Shown here: positions 11,001-21,500 of the stretch, in pieces
Numbering within the stretch: the stretch's first letter is position 1
Layout of the letters: each line of letters starts with the position of its first letter
Assembly: GCA_900771335.1 (NCBI GenBank)
Contig: CAAGNP010000012.1
Coordinates: forward strand, 1-64,000
Direction: 5' to 3'
From: Rikenellaceae bacterium
Lineage (GTDB): Bacteria > Bacteroidota > Bacteroidia > Bacteroidales > UBA932
DNA: 64,000 nucleotides
Translations under genes and position numbers: made by a program
Notes under the pieces: generated by a model
Seen by the model: the letters and a program-made list of their open reading frames with translations, nothing else
Databases searched by the model: none
Told to the model about the DNA's origin: nothing

Positions 11001-12302
11001 GAGATGCGCATCGTAGATGCAAACACAGGTATTGTACTATCACAACACGATATCCCTTATGGTGCAAAACTATATATCAAGAACGATTCACTTGTAACTA
11101 AAGGTGACAAGATCTGCGAATGGGATGCTTACAACGCTGTAACTATCTCAGAGGTAGAGGGTACAGTAGAGTACGACAGCCTTGTAGAGGGTGTTACCTA
11201 TAGAGAAGAGGCTGCTGATGAGTTCTCATTGCACCGCGAGAAAGTGGTTATCGAATCACGTGACAAATCTAAGAACCCTTCTATCAAAGTTACCAAGGAT
11301 GGTATTGAGGTTAAACAATACAACCTTCCTGTAGGTGCTCACATCATGGTAGACAAGGGACAAGATATCAAAGTCGGAGACGTTATCGTTAAGATCCCTA
11401 GAGCAATCGGTAAATCTGGCGATATCACCGGTGGTCTTCCACGTGTTACCGAGTTGTTTGAGGCACGTAATCCATCTAACCCTGCTATTGTTTCTGAAAT
11501 CAACGGTGAGGTTCAAATGGGTAAAATCAAACGTGGTAACAGAGAGATCATCGTTAAATCCAAGACTGGTGAAGAGAAACGCTATCTTGTACCACTATCT
11601 AAACAGATCCTTGTACAGGAGAACGACTATGTGAGAGCAGGTATGCCTCTATCAGACGGTGCTATCTCACCTTCAGATATTTTGAACATCTTAGGTCCTA
11701 TCAAGGTTCAAGAGTACATCGTAAATGAGGTACAAGCAGTATACCGTATGCAAGGTGTGAAGATCAACGACAAACACTTCGAGATCATCGTTCGTCAGAT
11801 GATGCGTAAAGTACAAATCGTAGATCCAGGTGATACTCACTTCCTACCTGAGCAACTTGTTGACAAATGGGAATTCAATCATGAAAATGATGAGATCTTC
11901 GACAAGAAAGTGGTTACTGATGCCGGCGATTCTACCGAGCTTAAACCTGGTCAGATCGTAACTCTACGTAGACTAAGAGACGAAAACTCTGTTCTAAAAC
12001 GCCAAGACCTTAAACTTGTAGAGGCTCGCGACGCTATCCCTGCTACATCTAACCAGATCCTACAGGGTATCACCCGCGCAGCATTGAAGACAAGCAGCTT
12101 CATGTCAGCAGCATCATTCCAGGAGACTACCAAAGTCCTTTCTGATGCAGCCATCAGAGGTAAAGTGGATACACTTGAAGGTCTTAAAGAGAACGTTATC
12201 TGCGGTCATCCAATCCCTGCAGGTACAGGTCTAAGAGACTACGAAAGAATCATTGTAGCATCTATGGATGATTACAAGAAGATGACAGGTGCACAAGAGT
12301 AA
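8043..12302 (+). CDS. rpoC: DNA-directed RNA polymerase subunit beta'
   Basis: Catalytic beta' subunit, 1419 residues. The N-terminal zinc ribbon has [20 protein letters not shown] (near residues 61-80). The active-site magnesium loop [12 protein letters not shown] is intact (about residue 475-486). The second zinc site uses CGTLRG and [13 protein letters not shown]. The trigger-loop region [19 protein letters not shown] is present. A terminator follows 18 bases after the stop and ends the whole cluster. Confidence 0.99.
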   Translation: MSFKKEIKIKSNFNKITIGLASPEEILSRSSGEVLKPETVNYRTYKPERDGLFCERIFGPSKDYECHCGKYKRIRYRGIICDRCGVEVTEKKVRRERMGHITLTVPVAHIWYFRSTPNKIGYLLGIPSKKLESIIYYERYIVIQPGAAAEQGISRMALLSEDEYLAVLDNLPKENQLLDDSDPNKFIAGMGAEAIYTLLQGLNLDELSYELRHKTESETSQQRKAEALKRLSVIEAFRESQDMNKPEWMILKVIPVTPPDLRPLVPLDGGRFATSDLNDLYRRVIIRNNRLKRLIEIKAPEVILRNEKRMLQEAVDSLFDNSRKSNAVKTEANRTLKSLSDSLKGKQGRFRQNLLGKRVDYSARSVIVVGPELKMHECGLPKYMAAELYKPFIIRKLIERGIVKTVKSAKKIVDRKDPVIWDILENVMKGHPVLLNRAPTLHRLGIQAFQPKLIEGKAIQLHPLACTAFNADFDGDQMAVHLPLGNAAVLEAQLLMLGSHNILNPANGAPITVPSQDMVLGLYYITKPRPGVKGEGMVFYGPEEAIIAYNEGRVSLHAKVSVRLPKNAKDLSEGYYIKENTTVGRIIFNQVVPEEVGYINTVLTKKSLRDIIGNVIKVCGVARTAQFLDDIKSIGYTMAFKGGLSFNLADVIVPQEKSALVEEGYKNVENIQDSYNMGLITNNERYNQIIDVWTNTNSRLTNMVTKNIESDQQGFNPIYMMLDSGARGSKEQIRQLCGMRGLMAKPQKSGSTGAEIIENPILSNFKEGLSVLEYFISTHGARKGLADTALKTADAGYLTRRLVDVSHDVIINEEDCGTLRGQIATAIKNKDEVVESLAERILGRTSVHDIYNPLTGELILPAGEQITEEIADQISKLPIEQVEIRSVLTCESKKGVCAKCYGRNLATGRMVEKGEVVGVIAAQSIGEPGTQLTLRTFHVGGTASSVASESEIIARYDGRLEIDELRTVEVAGEDGKNYEVVIGRTAEMRIVDANTGIVLSQHDIPYGAKLYIKNDSLVTKGDKICEWDAYNAVTISEVEGTVEYDSLVEGVTYREEAADEFSLHREKVVIESRDKSKNPSIKVTKDGIEVKQYNLPVGAHIMVDKGQDIKVGDVIVKIPRAIGKSGDITGGLPRVTELFEARNPSNPAIVSEINGEVQMGKIKRGNREIIVKSKTGEEKRYLVPLSKQILVQENDYVRAGMPLSDGAISPSDILNILGPIKVQEYIVNEVQAVYRMQGVKINDKHFEIIVRQMMRKVQIVDPGDTHFLPEQLVDKWEFNHENDEIFDKKVVTDAGDSTELKPGQIVTLRRLRDENSVLKRQDLKLVEARDAIPATSNQILQGITRAALKTSSFMSAASFQETTKVLSDAAIRGKVDTLEGLKENVICGHPIPAGTGLRDYERIIVASMDDYKKMTGAQE

Positions 12303-12320
12303 CACTCAGTAAACTATATC

Positions 12321-12356
12321 AAAAAACCGGTCCCATTCAATGAGACCGGTTTTTTT
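12321..12356. terminator. Bidirectional terminator between rpoC and the porV-like gene
   Basis: AAAAAACCGGTC (12321-12332) pairs with GACCGGTTTTTT (12344-12355), loop of 11, followed by a T-run on the plus strand. The A-run at the 5' side gives a matching U-run on the minus strand. It lies between two convergent genes and can serve both rpoC and the porV-like gene. Confidence 0.88.
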
Positions 12357-12372
12357 ATTGCTTTTATATTTA

Positions 12373-13281
12373 TTAGAAAGAGTAACCGAGAGACAACATA
12401 TACGATCCGTTGATTGGGGAGTTGTTGAAGCCAAGCACATAGGCACCACTTACATTGATACCCAAAATGTTTATACCCAAACCAGCTGAAGCGTATGATG
12501 GTATAGAGTTATTGTCGCCATAATGGTAACCTACTCTGAGTGACAAGAGTTTTTTGAACGAATATTCCGCACCTACAGCAGCCATAAATGCGCTCTTATT
12601 AAGAAGGTAATCACCTTCTACATGGATAGAAACCGAATTGTTCTTATTGATTGAGTGGGTATATCCTGCACCTGCCTTAGCCATCGAAGGAAGTTTATAG
12701 GGGCCATAACCATAATCTACCTCAGAGCCTATGTTTGTTACCGCTACTGCCACTTTGATATTTTTCAACTTGTAAGAGACAGATATATCCGCAGAGACTG
12801 CATTGCCTGCATTGGTTTCTGTCATAGACGATGTAATATATCTGACATTTGCACCGACTGAGAGTCCACCAAACAAGCGGTATGCAACAGCTACGTCTGC
12901 AGACATCTCCACCGGGGTGAACATTCCTGAGACATATCCATTGTCATCTGTTATATCGTATGGTGTATGGGTATAGTATTTGCCCGATATACCTACAGCC
13001 AATTTATCTGCTCTGTAATAACCTGCCACCCCTAACATCTGATTATTCAGAACATTTGGCTGCCATGCCATATAAGTAGCAGAAGCAGATAACACATTCT
13101 CAGAAAGTGCCATTGCAGATGCATTTGAAGTCACAGAGTAAGCTGTAGGCTCAAGGGTAAGTGTATTGCCACCCATACTGTAAGAATATGGATCAGAAGA
13201 TATATTCAAAAACGGCAAACTCTGACCATACAAACCTGCGCTCAACACCAATAGTGATATAATATTTATTATTCTCTTCAT
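12373..13281 (-). CDS. PorV/PorQ-family outer-membrane barrel protein
   Basis: The predicted protein has 302 residues with a signal peptide (MKRIINIISLLVLSAGLYG, cleavage before QSLPF). The N-terminal part resembles the PorV/PorQ (UPF0164) family: SSDPYSYSMGGNTLTLEPTAYSVTSNAS, here seen as two short stretches, followed by amphipathic beta strands and a C-terminal YMLSLGYSF barrel ending. Members of this family work in type IX secretion as shuttle or attachment-complex barrels. Its neighbour upstream in the same direction, 10 bases away, is a protease with a T9SS sorting domain, which supports that role. Which paralogue (PorV, PorQ or another) cannot be decided. Confidence 0.75.
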   Translation of the reverse strand: MKRIINIISLLVLSAGLYGQSLPFLNISSDPYSYSMGGNTLTLEPTAYSVTSNASAMALSENVLSASATYMAWQPNVLNNQMLGVAGYYRADKLAVGISGKYYTHTPYDITDDNGYVSGMFTPVEMSADVAVAYRLFGGLSVGANVRYITSSMTETNAGNAVSADISVSYKLKNIKVAVAVTNIGSEVDYGYGPYKLPSMAKAGAGYTHSINKNNSVSIHVEGDYLLNKSAFMAAVGAEYSFKKLLSLRVGYHYGDNNSIPSYASAGLGINILGINVSGAYVLGFNNSPINGSYMLSLGYSF

Positions 13282-13291
13282 AATTCAAGTT

Positions 13292-15931
13292 CTATAGTTT
13301 AACAATATTTCTTCTTGTTTTCTCACCATTAACATTTACCTCTACTGAGTAATTGCCAGGCTCCCATCCTGTTGCATCCACTTCATGAGGGTTGAATGCA
13401 TCTATCTGTACATCTGCTGCAGAGTATACCACTGCACCTGATATACCTGTTACTGTCACATTTGCTGTAACTGCATCCTGAGTTCTGATTTTGAATGTGG
13501 TCTGGACAGGGTTAGGATAAATATCCAATGGAACCGCATTGTCTCTCAAAAGTACATCAAATGAAGCTGTAGCCTTAGCCAGTTTTGAATCGGTACCTGA
13601 CACTGAGATGGTAGTGGCGCCATACCAGTTTCCTTTCAGTTTAAGAATATTGCCTGCAATGGTCATCTCTACAACTTTGGATGTAGAAGACGATGTAGCG
13701 GCATATACAAGAGACTCACCATCTTCATCTGTAATATATTTACTCAAATCTATGCTGACCTCCTCCCCTTTCTGTATCAATACATTAGGAATCTGAGATA
13801 TCACAGCCGGAGCGAAATTCTCTCTTATGGTGTACTCGATATCTACAGAAGATGACATGCCATATTCATCTGTAACTATCAGTTTGGATGTATATGTACC
13901 TGCATTAGCCTTTGGAGCCTCTATCTTTACGGTAATGATACCGGTAGACTCATCTATAGTAGCAGAAGCTGCAGAGGATCCCCCTGTGAGGGCATGAGTA
14001 TAAGAGTGTCCATTTGGTTCACTTACTGTAAACTGGAATTCCTTTACCTCAAAAGATTTGAGAGTGGCCACCACTTTTGTGCTTGGGGAGATGACAGGGG
14101 CATCATTCGCATTTGTCTTTGCTTCTACCTGTTGTGAAAGTGGAGATTTTACATTTGATGAGCTTACAGACTCTATTCTTATATAGTACATAGTCGAGAA
14201 TTCCAGCCCTGATAAAACACATGATACCTCCTCCCCTACACTGATTACTCCACCTGAGACAAATGTAACCTGTACACCTGAATCACCGGATGGATTTTTG
14301 AGAGAGGTAAGATCCTTCTTGCTATAATATACATTGTACCCATAGGTAGATTTTCCCTCGGTAGCTGATGCCGGCCATGAAACCTTGATTGAGTTGGAAT
14401 TGACAGTCGTCTTGATATTGTCAACTACCTCTGGAATGGCAGCATTGTCCTCATAAAGGGCAGCGAACGCATCCAGGGCACCCCTACCCAAACGACCCTC
14501 AAATTTAGAATTGAGTTCATCACTGTACAGTTTTGCACTGTCTGCTGACTCGAGTAACTTGTTCCACAGCATATCGTTGGTATAACCGGGGCCTCCGAAT
14601 TTTGAAACCATAAGTGCTGCAACACCGGAAACGTGTGGACACGCCATAGATGTGCCGCTCATCTGTCCAAACTGATTGTTTGGGATAGTGCTGTAAACGT
14701 CGCCATAAGGTTGGGCACCGTTTTCTCCACCTGGAGCACTGATATCTACCCAATTGCCATAATTCGAGTACGATGCTTTAGCCCCTGAGGGACCGGTGGA
14801 AGCTACAGCAATAACCCCTTCATACATTGAAGGATATGCTATAGTGTTACTCTCATTGCCTGCAGCAAAAATAATTACACCGCCGGACATAGGACCTACC
14901 TGATTTCCTTTTTCGTCTTTACCTGCATAATCCCTGAAATACTCCATTGCTTCGATCAGATATGATGGAGTACTTGATGCACCCAGCAGGGACCAGCTGT
15001 TTTGTGAAATCACAGCACCATTGTCAGCTGCGTATACAAACGCTCTTTGGATATAAGAGGGTGAATCACCCGAGATGGTCTGGCAAGACATTAGCCTTAC
15101 ACCTTTCTTTACACCATTGCCTCCGGCAATACCTGCACCGAACTTGCCATTATTATTGATAGCCGCCACTGTTCCAGCCACGTGCGTTCCGTGATCTTCT
15201 GGTCTAATGGCACCCTGCATGGTTGAGCCGTCTGCAGCTACTGCGAAATTGTATCCATAAATATCATCTATATATCCATTTTCATCATCATCTATACCTT
15301 GGGTACCATTCAATTCAAGTTCATTCACCCACATGGCACCAGCAAGATCCTCATGTTTGTAATCTACACCTGCATCTGTAACAGCGACAATCACAGACTC
15401 ATCACCTGTCTCAAGATTCCATGCCTTTAGTAGATTGATGTCAGCACCTGCTACATAACCATCCTTAGGTCCTGTATTGTGATAATGCCACTGGTAGTCA
15501 AAATATGGATCATTGAACGGATTGGTAAGTGCCTGCGTTGGGACTATAACCGGCATATACTCAATCTTCTCGACACCCTCAATGGCAGAAAGGTCCTGAG
15601 TAGCTTTAGTCATAGAGGTCGCAGGATTGAAAGAGATATGATACCATAGATGGAGACCCGATTTTCTATGTCTCTCCTCAAATCTTGGATCAGTCGGGAA
15701 TAACTTCTCAATCGCATATATATCAAGTTCTGAAAGGGCGTCAGTCATAGATTTGGTCTGAGCTATCTCCTCTTTCATCTTGACAATTATACTACCAGTT
15801 CTGACATCTCCCACACTTGGGATATTTGCTACAGCAGGGGTCTCTGGGGTCAATGCTGAATCTTTGGCACTACAACCCGAGATAAACGCCACTACAAATG
15901 CAAACACTACAAATTTTAAAATTCTACTCAT
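13292..15931 (-). CDS. Subtilisin-like (S8) serine protease with lipobox and T9SS sorting domain
   Basis: Large secreted protease, 879 residues from the ATG at 15931. The open frame extends 66 codons further upstream, but only this start gives a proper signal sequence. Layout: signal with lipobox ISGC (Cys20), I9-like propeptide (about 45-130), S8 domain with Asp186 (in TDAGVD), His247 (HGTHVAG), Asn359 (AAGNE) and Ser428 (GTSMACPHVSG), an FN3-like domain (about 560-660), cadherin/Ig-like beta domains (about 665-800), and a C-terminal type A sorting domain starting PLDIYPNPVQTTFKI and ending RRNIVKL. Asp-Ala-Gly replaces the usual Asp-Thr/Ser-Gly. A porV-like gene follows 10 bases downstream. 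The substrate is unknown. Confidence 0.92.
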   Translation of the reverse strand: MSRILKFVVFAFVVAFISGCSAKDSALTPETPAVANIPSVGDVRTGSIIVKMKEEIAQTKSMTDALSELDIYAIEKLFPTDPRFEERHRKSGLHLWYHISFNPATSMTKATQDLSAIEGVEKIEYMPVIVPTQALTNPFNDPYFDYQWHYHNTGPKDGYVAGADINLLKAWNLETGDESVIVAVTDAGVDYKHEDLAGAMWVNELELNGTQGIDDDENGYIDDIYGYNFAVAADGSTMQGAIRPEDHGTHVAGTVAAINNNGKFGAGIAGGNGVKKGVRLMSCQTISGDSPSYIQRAFVYAADNGAVISQNSWSLLGASSTPSYLIEAMEYFRDYAGKDEKGNQVGPMSGGVIIFAAGNESNTIAYPSMYEGVIAVASTGPSGAKASYSNYGNWVDISAPGGENGAQPYGDVYSTIPNNQFGQMSGTSMACPHVSGVAALMVSKFGGPGYTNDMLWNKLLESADSAKLYSDELNSKFEGRLGRGALDAFAALYEDNAAIPEVVDNIKTTVNSNSIKVSWPASATEGKSTYGYNVYYSKKDLTSLKNPSGDSGVQVTFVSGGVISVGEEVSCVLSGLEFSTMYYIRIESVSSSNVKSPLSQQVEAKTNANDAPVISPSTKVVATLKSFEVKEFQFTVSEPNGHSYTHALTGGSSAASATIDESTGIITVKIEAPKANAGTYTSKLIVTDEYGMSSSVDIEYTIRENFAPAVISQIPNVLIQKGEEVSIDLSKYITDEDGESLVYAATSSSTSKVVEMTIAGNILKLKGNWYGATTISVSGTDSKLAKATASFDVLLRDNAVPLDIYPNPVQTTFKIRTQDAVTANVTVTGISGAVVYSAADVQIDAFNPHEVDATGWEPGNYSVEVNVNGEKTRRNIVKL

Positions 15932-16001
15932 AATCCTCACATTTAAATATACATTTAGCGAAGATAAGAAAAGATTGGAAGATATCCATATATAATGAAG
16001 T

Positions 16002-16033
16002 AAAAAAAAGACCGCCTCAAATGAGACGGTCTT
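16002..16033 (-). terminator. Terminator of the left susCD operon
   Basis: AAGACCG (16008-16014) pairs with CGGTCTT (16027-16033), and the stem continues inward as CTCA/TGAG after one mismatch. On the minus strand the hairpin is followed by eight U's (A-run 16002-16009). It lies 26 bases past the stop of the lipoprotein gene at 16059. Confidence 0.85.
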
Positions 16034-16058
16034 AATTATATGTATAATCTTAATCAGA

Positions 16059-16949
16059 TTATAGCCAGCTTTCAAGAGCAGGACCACCTGGAAGAGATAG
16101 GAAGCAAGGGTATTTTGAACCGAAACCACCTAGACCATCGATATACCAGTAAGGGTAGAAACCGATAACTTTCTCTTCAAAGAACTTACTCTTAGCATCG
16201 TCAGCTGCTAGAGATGCACTCAAAACAGATGGGTAATAAGCTTTGATGTCAGTACCTGCACCATCATATAGGATACCAGGGAACCACCAACCATCCCAAG
16301 CCACGTTTTGACCATTCTCAAGAACCCAGAACTCGATATATGAGCTCTTTGATCCACCTGGCTCCCAACCTGCAGCAGCGATAGCCTCTGCGGTGTAAGG
16401 ATTCATGATACGATAACGGTTGAAACCATCAGCTTTAAGAACCTCCACTTTTCTGATACCATAGCTGGTAGATGTCATAAGTGCAAGGTTGTCAAACCAC
16501 TCACCTTCACCAAGAGATACCCAAGTGTAAGCTTTGGCAAGGGTAAGAGTAGCAGAAGCTACAGCGATGTGCTTGTTGAATGTAGTAGTATCTGAAAGAG
16601 ATACAGTACCTTTATAAGCTTTACCTACTTCCATTGCAGTGATATCCAATGAAAGGGTAGCTGTAGACTCACCAGCGTTGAAAGTAACAGAAGCAGGACA
16701 AACTACACCTGAAGAGAATGTAGATGTTACAGCCACTGTAGCAGCAGCACCAGGAGTATTACGTGAAAGGGTAATGTCAAAAGTAGGAGCAGTAGCCAAG
16801 ATCTCTTGGTTAACTACAGTTGCCTGTACAAATGATACCTCTTGAGCGTTCTCAGGAGAGTATGTAGGCATAGGGTGCTCTACGTTACATGCAGAAACTA
16901 GAAGGACAGCTGCTGCAATTGATGATAATGCTTTAAATATTTTTTTCAT
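16059..16949 (-). CDS. Surface lipoprotein, third gene of left susCD operon
   Basis: No named family recognised. From ATG 16949 it encodes 296 residues with a lipoprotein signal (MKKIFKALSSIAAAVLLVSA then Cys). Residues about 35-125 look like a Calx-beta-type domain (FDITLSRNTPGAAATVAV, VTFNAGESTATLSLDI). The C-terminal half is rich in aromatics (EGEWFDNL, VAWDGWWFPG, FYPYWYIDG), as in ligand-binding surface lipoproteins. The gene is 37 bases after susD, in the SusE/F position, so it probably helps bind the ligand imported by the left SusC. It is unrelated by eye to the third gene of the right operon. Confidence 0.7.
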   Translation of the reverse strand: MKKIFKALSSIAAAVLLVSACNVEHPMPTYSPENAQEVSFVQATVVNQEILATAPTFDITLSRNTPGAAATVAVTSTFSSGVVCPASVTFNAGESTATLSLDITAMEVGKAYKGTVSLSDTTTFNKHIAVASATLTLAKAYTWVSLGEGEWFDNLALMTSTSYGIRKVEVLKADGFNRYRIMNPYTAEAIAAAGWEPGGSKSSYIEFWVLENGQNVAWDGWWFPGILYDGAGTDIKAYYPSVLSASLAADDAKSKFFEEKVIGFYPYWYIDGLGGFGSKYPCFLSLPGGPALESWL

Positions 16950-16986
16950 AATCTTATTCTGTTTTATGTTATACAAATACTTAAAA

Positions 16987-18561
16987 CTACTCAACATTAG
17001 GAGCTAGTGCAGGATCGTCACCTGTATTTCCTTCTGGTGCACTTCCGATAGGGTTCTGAACGATACCAGGGTTAGCATCGATCTCCTTTTGAGGGATTGT
17101 CATAACCCAGTCAAATGACTCAGGGTTAGTACAGTCACGATTGTTAAGAAGACCTGCTACAGGGTGACCCATATCTGTTGTACGAACGAAACCTTGACGA
17201 AGACGTTTGATGTCGTATACACGGCCATACTCACCCCAAAGCTCGATACGTCTCTGAAGAAGGATCTCCTCAAGAAGTGAACCGGTTTTGTCGGTAGTAA
17301 GTGTTCCAAGTGCGGTACCAGTTAGATTTGAACAGTCATAACCAGGACGACGATAGCTCATAAACTCGTTCAATAGAGCTTTTGCTTCGCCCTCTTTACC
17401 AGCGATTCTACAAGCAGCCTCAGCAGCTGTCAAGTACATCTCAGGAACTCTCATGAAGATGTGGTCTGCACCTACATAAGGGTCAGCAGCATTTGCGAAG
17501 TGGAATTTTCTCTGTTGGTAACCCATAGTCTTACCATCAGCTAGAGCCATATATTCCCACCAGTCTTTACGTATGTCGTTTGCAGGGATTTGGTCATATA
17601 GCCAAGCGCTGCAAGCTTTTCTTGCGTCACGACCATAGCCGTCGAACTCAATATCCATGTGTGCAAGGAACTGAGGGTTGGTAGTACCTTGGTCACGTAT
17701 GATCTCAGCACCCCAAAGAACGTCATCAGCAGTTGCGTCATTGAAACCGTCAAGAACTTCAGTGGTAAGCTCAGCACCTTTGATTGCTTCAAGGGCAGCA
17801 GCATAAGCCTCTTCATATTTACCCATGTTAAGTGCGATACGAGCTTTGATACCCTGAGCTACATAGATGTCAATATGTGAGCAGTGCTGTTGAGCCTGAC
17901 CTTTGCCAAGAAGTTCGATAGCTGTGTTGATATCGTTCATAGCCTGGGTGTAAACCTGCTCGTTAGTTGAACGTGGTTTACCTTTAGTACCAGCTGAAGA
18001 AGGCTCAGTGTAGATAGGAACACAAAGTCTGTCCTCGTGACCGATATAGCTACGTGCATAAGTCATAGCAAGATATAGGTAAGAGTAAGCACGAAGTGCA
18101 TAAGCATTACCCATGATGTAATCAACATCAGCTGAAGGACCTTGCATAGTCTCTTGAGCAGCGATAATGTAGTTTACTTGAGAGATAAGTGTATAATAGT
18201 AGTTCCAGCAGTCATAAGGACGCCATGAACCAGATGTATAAGCATCTTTTACATCATACAGATAGTCATACCAGAACCAACCATTACCTTGGTTGTCCAT
18301 AACCATATCTTCACCCATAAGGTCACCCATAAGAGCATAAGACTGGATACCGAAACATTGGTGGTAGTTACCAGTGGTGGTAACACCCCATTGCCATAGG
18401 AAGCGGATAGTACCGTTCAATGCCATCATACCACCATTGGTGTTCTCAAGCATGAACTCACCTGATACCGCATCAGTAGGGTTGGTGTTAAGCTTATTCT
18501 CATTACAAGAAGTAGCTAGAGCCATCACGGCTGCGATTGCTAATAATAGTATTTTTTTCAT
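16987..18561 (-). CDS. SusD/RagB-family nutrient-binding lipoprotein (left operon)
   Basis: Outer-membrane lipoprotein that closes over its SusC partner and captures the ligand. It has 524 residues from ATG 18561 (an upstream in-frame ATG would only add MVEMI). The lipoprotein signal is MKKILLLAIAAVMALATS then Cys. Typical SusD features: a TPR-like helical core (NAYALRAYSYLYLAMTYARS), RVPEMYLTAAEAACRIAG, the C-terminal QRRIELWGEYGRVYDIKRLR motif and a closing IPQKEIDANPG. It starts 14 bases after susC. Expression depends on the orientation of the invertible cassette. Confidence 0.95.
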   Translation of the reverse strand: MKKILLLAIAAVMALATSCNENKLNTNPTDAVSGEFMLENTNGGMMALNGTIRFLWQWGVTTTGNYHQCFGIQSYALMGDLMGEDMVMDNQGNGWFWYDYLYDVKDAYTSGSWRPYDCWNYYYTLISQVNYIIAAQETMQGPSADVDYIMGNAYALRAYSYLYLAMTYARSYIGHEDRLCVPIYTEPSSAGTKGKPRSTNEQVYTQAMNDINTAIELLGKGQAQQHCSHIDIYVAQGIKARIALNMGKYEEAYAAALEAIKGAELTTEVLDGFNDATADDVLWGAEIIRDQGTTNPQFLAHMDIEFDGYGRDARKACSAWLYDQIPANDIRKDWWEYMALADGKTMGYQQRKFHFANAADPYVGADHIFMRVPEMYLTAAEAACRIAGKEGEAKALLNEFMSYRRPGYDCSNLTGTALGTLTTDKTGSLLEEILLQRRIELWGEYGRVYDIKRLRQGFVRTTDMGHPVAGLLNNRDCTNPESFDWVMTIPQKEIDANPGIVQNPIGSAPEGNTGDDPALAPNVE

Positions 18562-18575
18562 AATCATTTCCACCA

Positions 18576-21500
18576 TTAGAAGTTAATGTCAATACCACAA
18601 GAGAATGATCTGGTAGGAGCATAGCTATAAGATGTGCCACCAGTCAAGCTGTATTGAGGGTCCATACCGTTCAAATAGTTGAACATAGCGATATTGTCAC
18701 CCACTAGGAAGATACGAAGACCTTTGATATGAGCCTTTTGGGTCCATTTCTGAGGTAGAGTGTAACCAAGTTGGATAGACTTGATAGTGAAGTATGAAGC
18801 ATCGATCAAGTTCTTGTCTGTACCAAGACGACCTGAGTTAACCATAACAGCAGGAACGTCGGTTACATCACCAGGTTTTTGCCAACGGCGAAGGATCTGT
18901 TTGTTCCATGTATCACCGAAGTACATAGCCTCCATAGATTGTGCATATACTGACTCATATACGTGACCGCCGTATGAGAAAGTAGTCAAGAATGAAAGGT
19001 CAACTGGTCCAAGTTGGAAGTCTGAACCGAATGAACCCTGGAATTTAGGAGCACGGCTATCAAGATAGTATTTAGAGTTCTGAGCCTCAGTTTTGCTTGA
19101 GGTTACGTAGTCAGAACCTTCGATCTTATCACCGTTCTCATCTTTCTTGTATGCCCAGTAAAGTTGAGCACCTGTAGCAGGGTCTACACCAGCAGACTTA
19201 ACAATGTGGTAAGTGTAGATAGGAAGACCAACTTTGATAACCTGAGTACCAGAAATTTCGTCTACACCATCAGTAAGTGAAAGAACGGTGTTCTTATTGG
19301 TATAGAACATAACTGTAGAACTTGCACGGAAGTTCTGTTTCTGTAGCCAGTTAAGACGTACAGTAGCCTCGATACCTTCGTTCTTCAATGAACCGATATT
19401 GTCGCTATATCCGGTGAAACCGGTAGACATAGCCATAGGGTTTGAAAGAAGCAAGTCGGTAGTTTTGCTGATATAGTACTCAAAGTTGATGTTCAAAAGT
19501 CTCTTGAACAAAGTAGCTTCAAGACCGATATTCCAAGTACCTTTTTTCTCCCAAGATACGTTTTTGTTCTCAAGTGAGTTTACGATAGCACCAGGGTTGC
19601 CTGCATTTGCCCAAGTCAAATCATAGAATGACTGCCAAGCATAGTAAGTACCAAGGTTATCGTTACCAAGCTGACCATAAGATGCACGAACTGTCATGTT
19701 GTCCATCCAAGCAGCACCTTTCATGAAAGGCTCTTCAGAAAGTCTCCAAGAACCACCCACTGACCAGAATTGACCCCAACGGTTATCTTTGTAGAAACGT
19801 GAAGAACCGTCAGTACGCCAAGTAGCCTCAAGATAGTATCTGTCTGCATAGTCATAACCAAGACGACCAAGATAAGACTCGATTCTGTAGTCTTGAGAAT
19901 ATGAGTTGGCACCACCGATAGTTACAGCAGGAGCAAGCTCAGGAATACCAGGATATACTTGGTTACGAGAAGCATACAAATATTTGTAGTTGTATGAGTA
20001 GTACTCGTGACCACCTTGTACCAAAATATGGTGATCGCCGAAAGTACGGTCGTAAGCAAGAAGTTGGTTGAATGTGTAAGAGAATGTACGAGTGTTGTAT
20101 TTATCAACAGAACCTTGAGTCTGAGCACCATCACCATGATAAGGGTTGTAGTATGAGGTGATGTTTCTGTTGGTAAGGTCAGCACCGAAGTTTACAGTGA
20201 AAGTAAGACCTTTCAATGCGCCAAGGCTATCATCGTTACCACCAAGTCTGAAGTAAGTACGTGCACCTACGTTGTCACGAAGAGTCTCGTAGTGGTTGTC
20301 ATAAAGGTCACCCACAACGTTGAAACCACCAGCTTTTGGACGGCCATCCTCACCATAGTCATAAAGTTTGTTACCAAACTCGTCAACCATAGTCTTACCC
20401 TCTGCATCTTTTCTGTATACAGGATAGATAGGAGCCATGAACTGTGCAGAATACCAAGCATTACCAGTTTGGGTGCTTGAATATTGTGATGAGTTAGAGT
20501 TAGTGTAAGCGTAGTTTGCGTTAACACCCATAGCCAACCATTTGGTTACGTTATGGTCCACGTTTGCACGAGCTGAGTAACGTTGGAATCTGGTAGTGAT
20601 AAGAACACCATCCTCTTTCAAGTAACCAACAGAAAGAGCGTATTTGGTTTTCTCGTTACCACCGTTAGCACCTACTTGGTACTCTTGACGAAGAGCTTGA
20701 GTATTGGTCAACTCATTCATCCAGTCCTCGTTCCAAGCAGAAACAGCATCAGCGCGAACTTTACCGGTAGCAGGGTCGATAACTGTATCCCAAGTGTAGT
20801 TTTTGAAAGGGTTATAAGCCTCACCACCAAGTGTAGGACCTAGGTCTTCCATTGCATACTGCATAGCTACATCCATAGGATAACCACCATTGAAGTAGTA
20901 GTTGTTCTTCATTGCCTCGTAAGTAACCTCTACAAACTCTCTTTGGTCAAGAACATCGTATCTCTTAAGAGAACGTTGTTGCATACCTACCTGAGCTTTG
21001 AAGTTTACGTTAGCAATACCGTCTGAACCCTTTTTAGTGGTAATCATCACAACACCGTTAGCACCACGAGCACCGTAAAGAGCAGCAGCTGCAGCATCTT
21101 TAAGAACGGTCATTGACTCGATGTCATTAGGGTTGATAGAAGCAAGGTTACCGTCGAAAGCGATACCATCCACTACGTAAAGAGGGGTAGATGAAGCGTT
21201 GATGGAACCTACACCACGGATTTGGATAGAAGCACCGTCACCAGGCTGTCCACCACCAGAAGTGGTAGTTACACCGGCTACAAGACCTTCGATCGCCTTA
21301 GCAACGTTAGAAACGGTACGTTTGGTGATGCTCTCGGTCTTAACAGTAGCAGCAGAACCGGTGAACGAAGATTTCTTCGCTGTACCGTAAGCTACCATTA
21401 CTACCTCTTCCAAAGACTCTGCGTCAGGAGTAAGAGCTACGTCCAATGCAGTGTTACCGTTAACAGCCATAGTAGCTGTAGTGTAACCTACATAGACAAA

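Noticed and set aside
15932..16129. 66-codon N-terminal extension of the S8 protease
   Set aside because: It would run through the upstream terminator and place the signal peptide inside the protein; the ATG at 15931 gives a normal lipoprotein signal.
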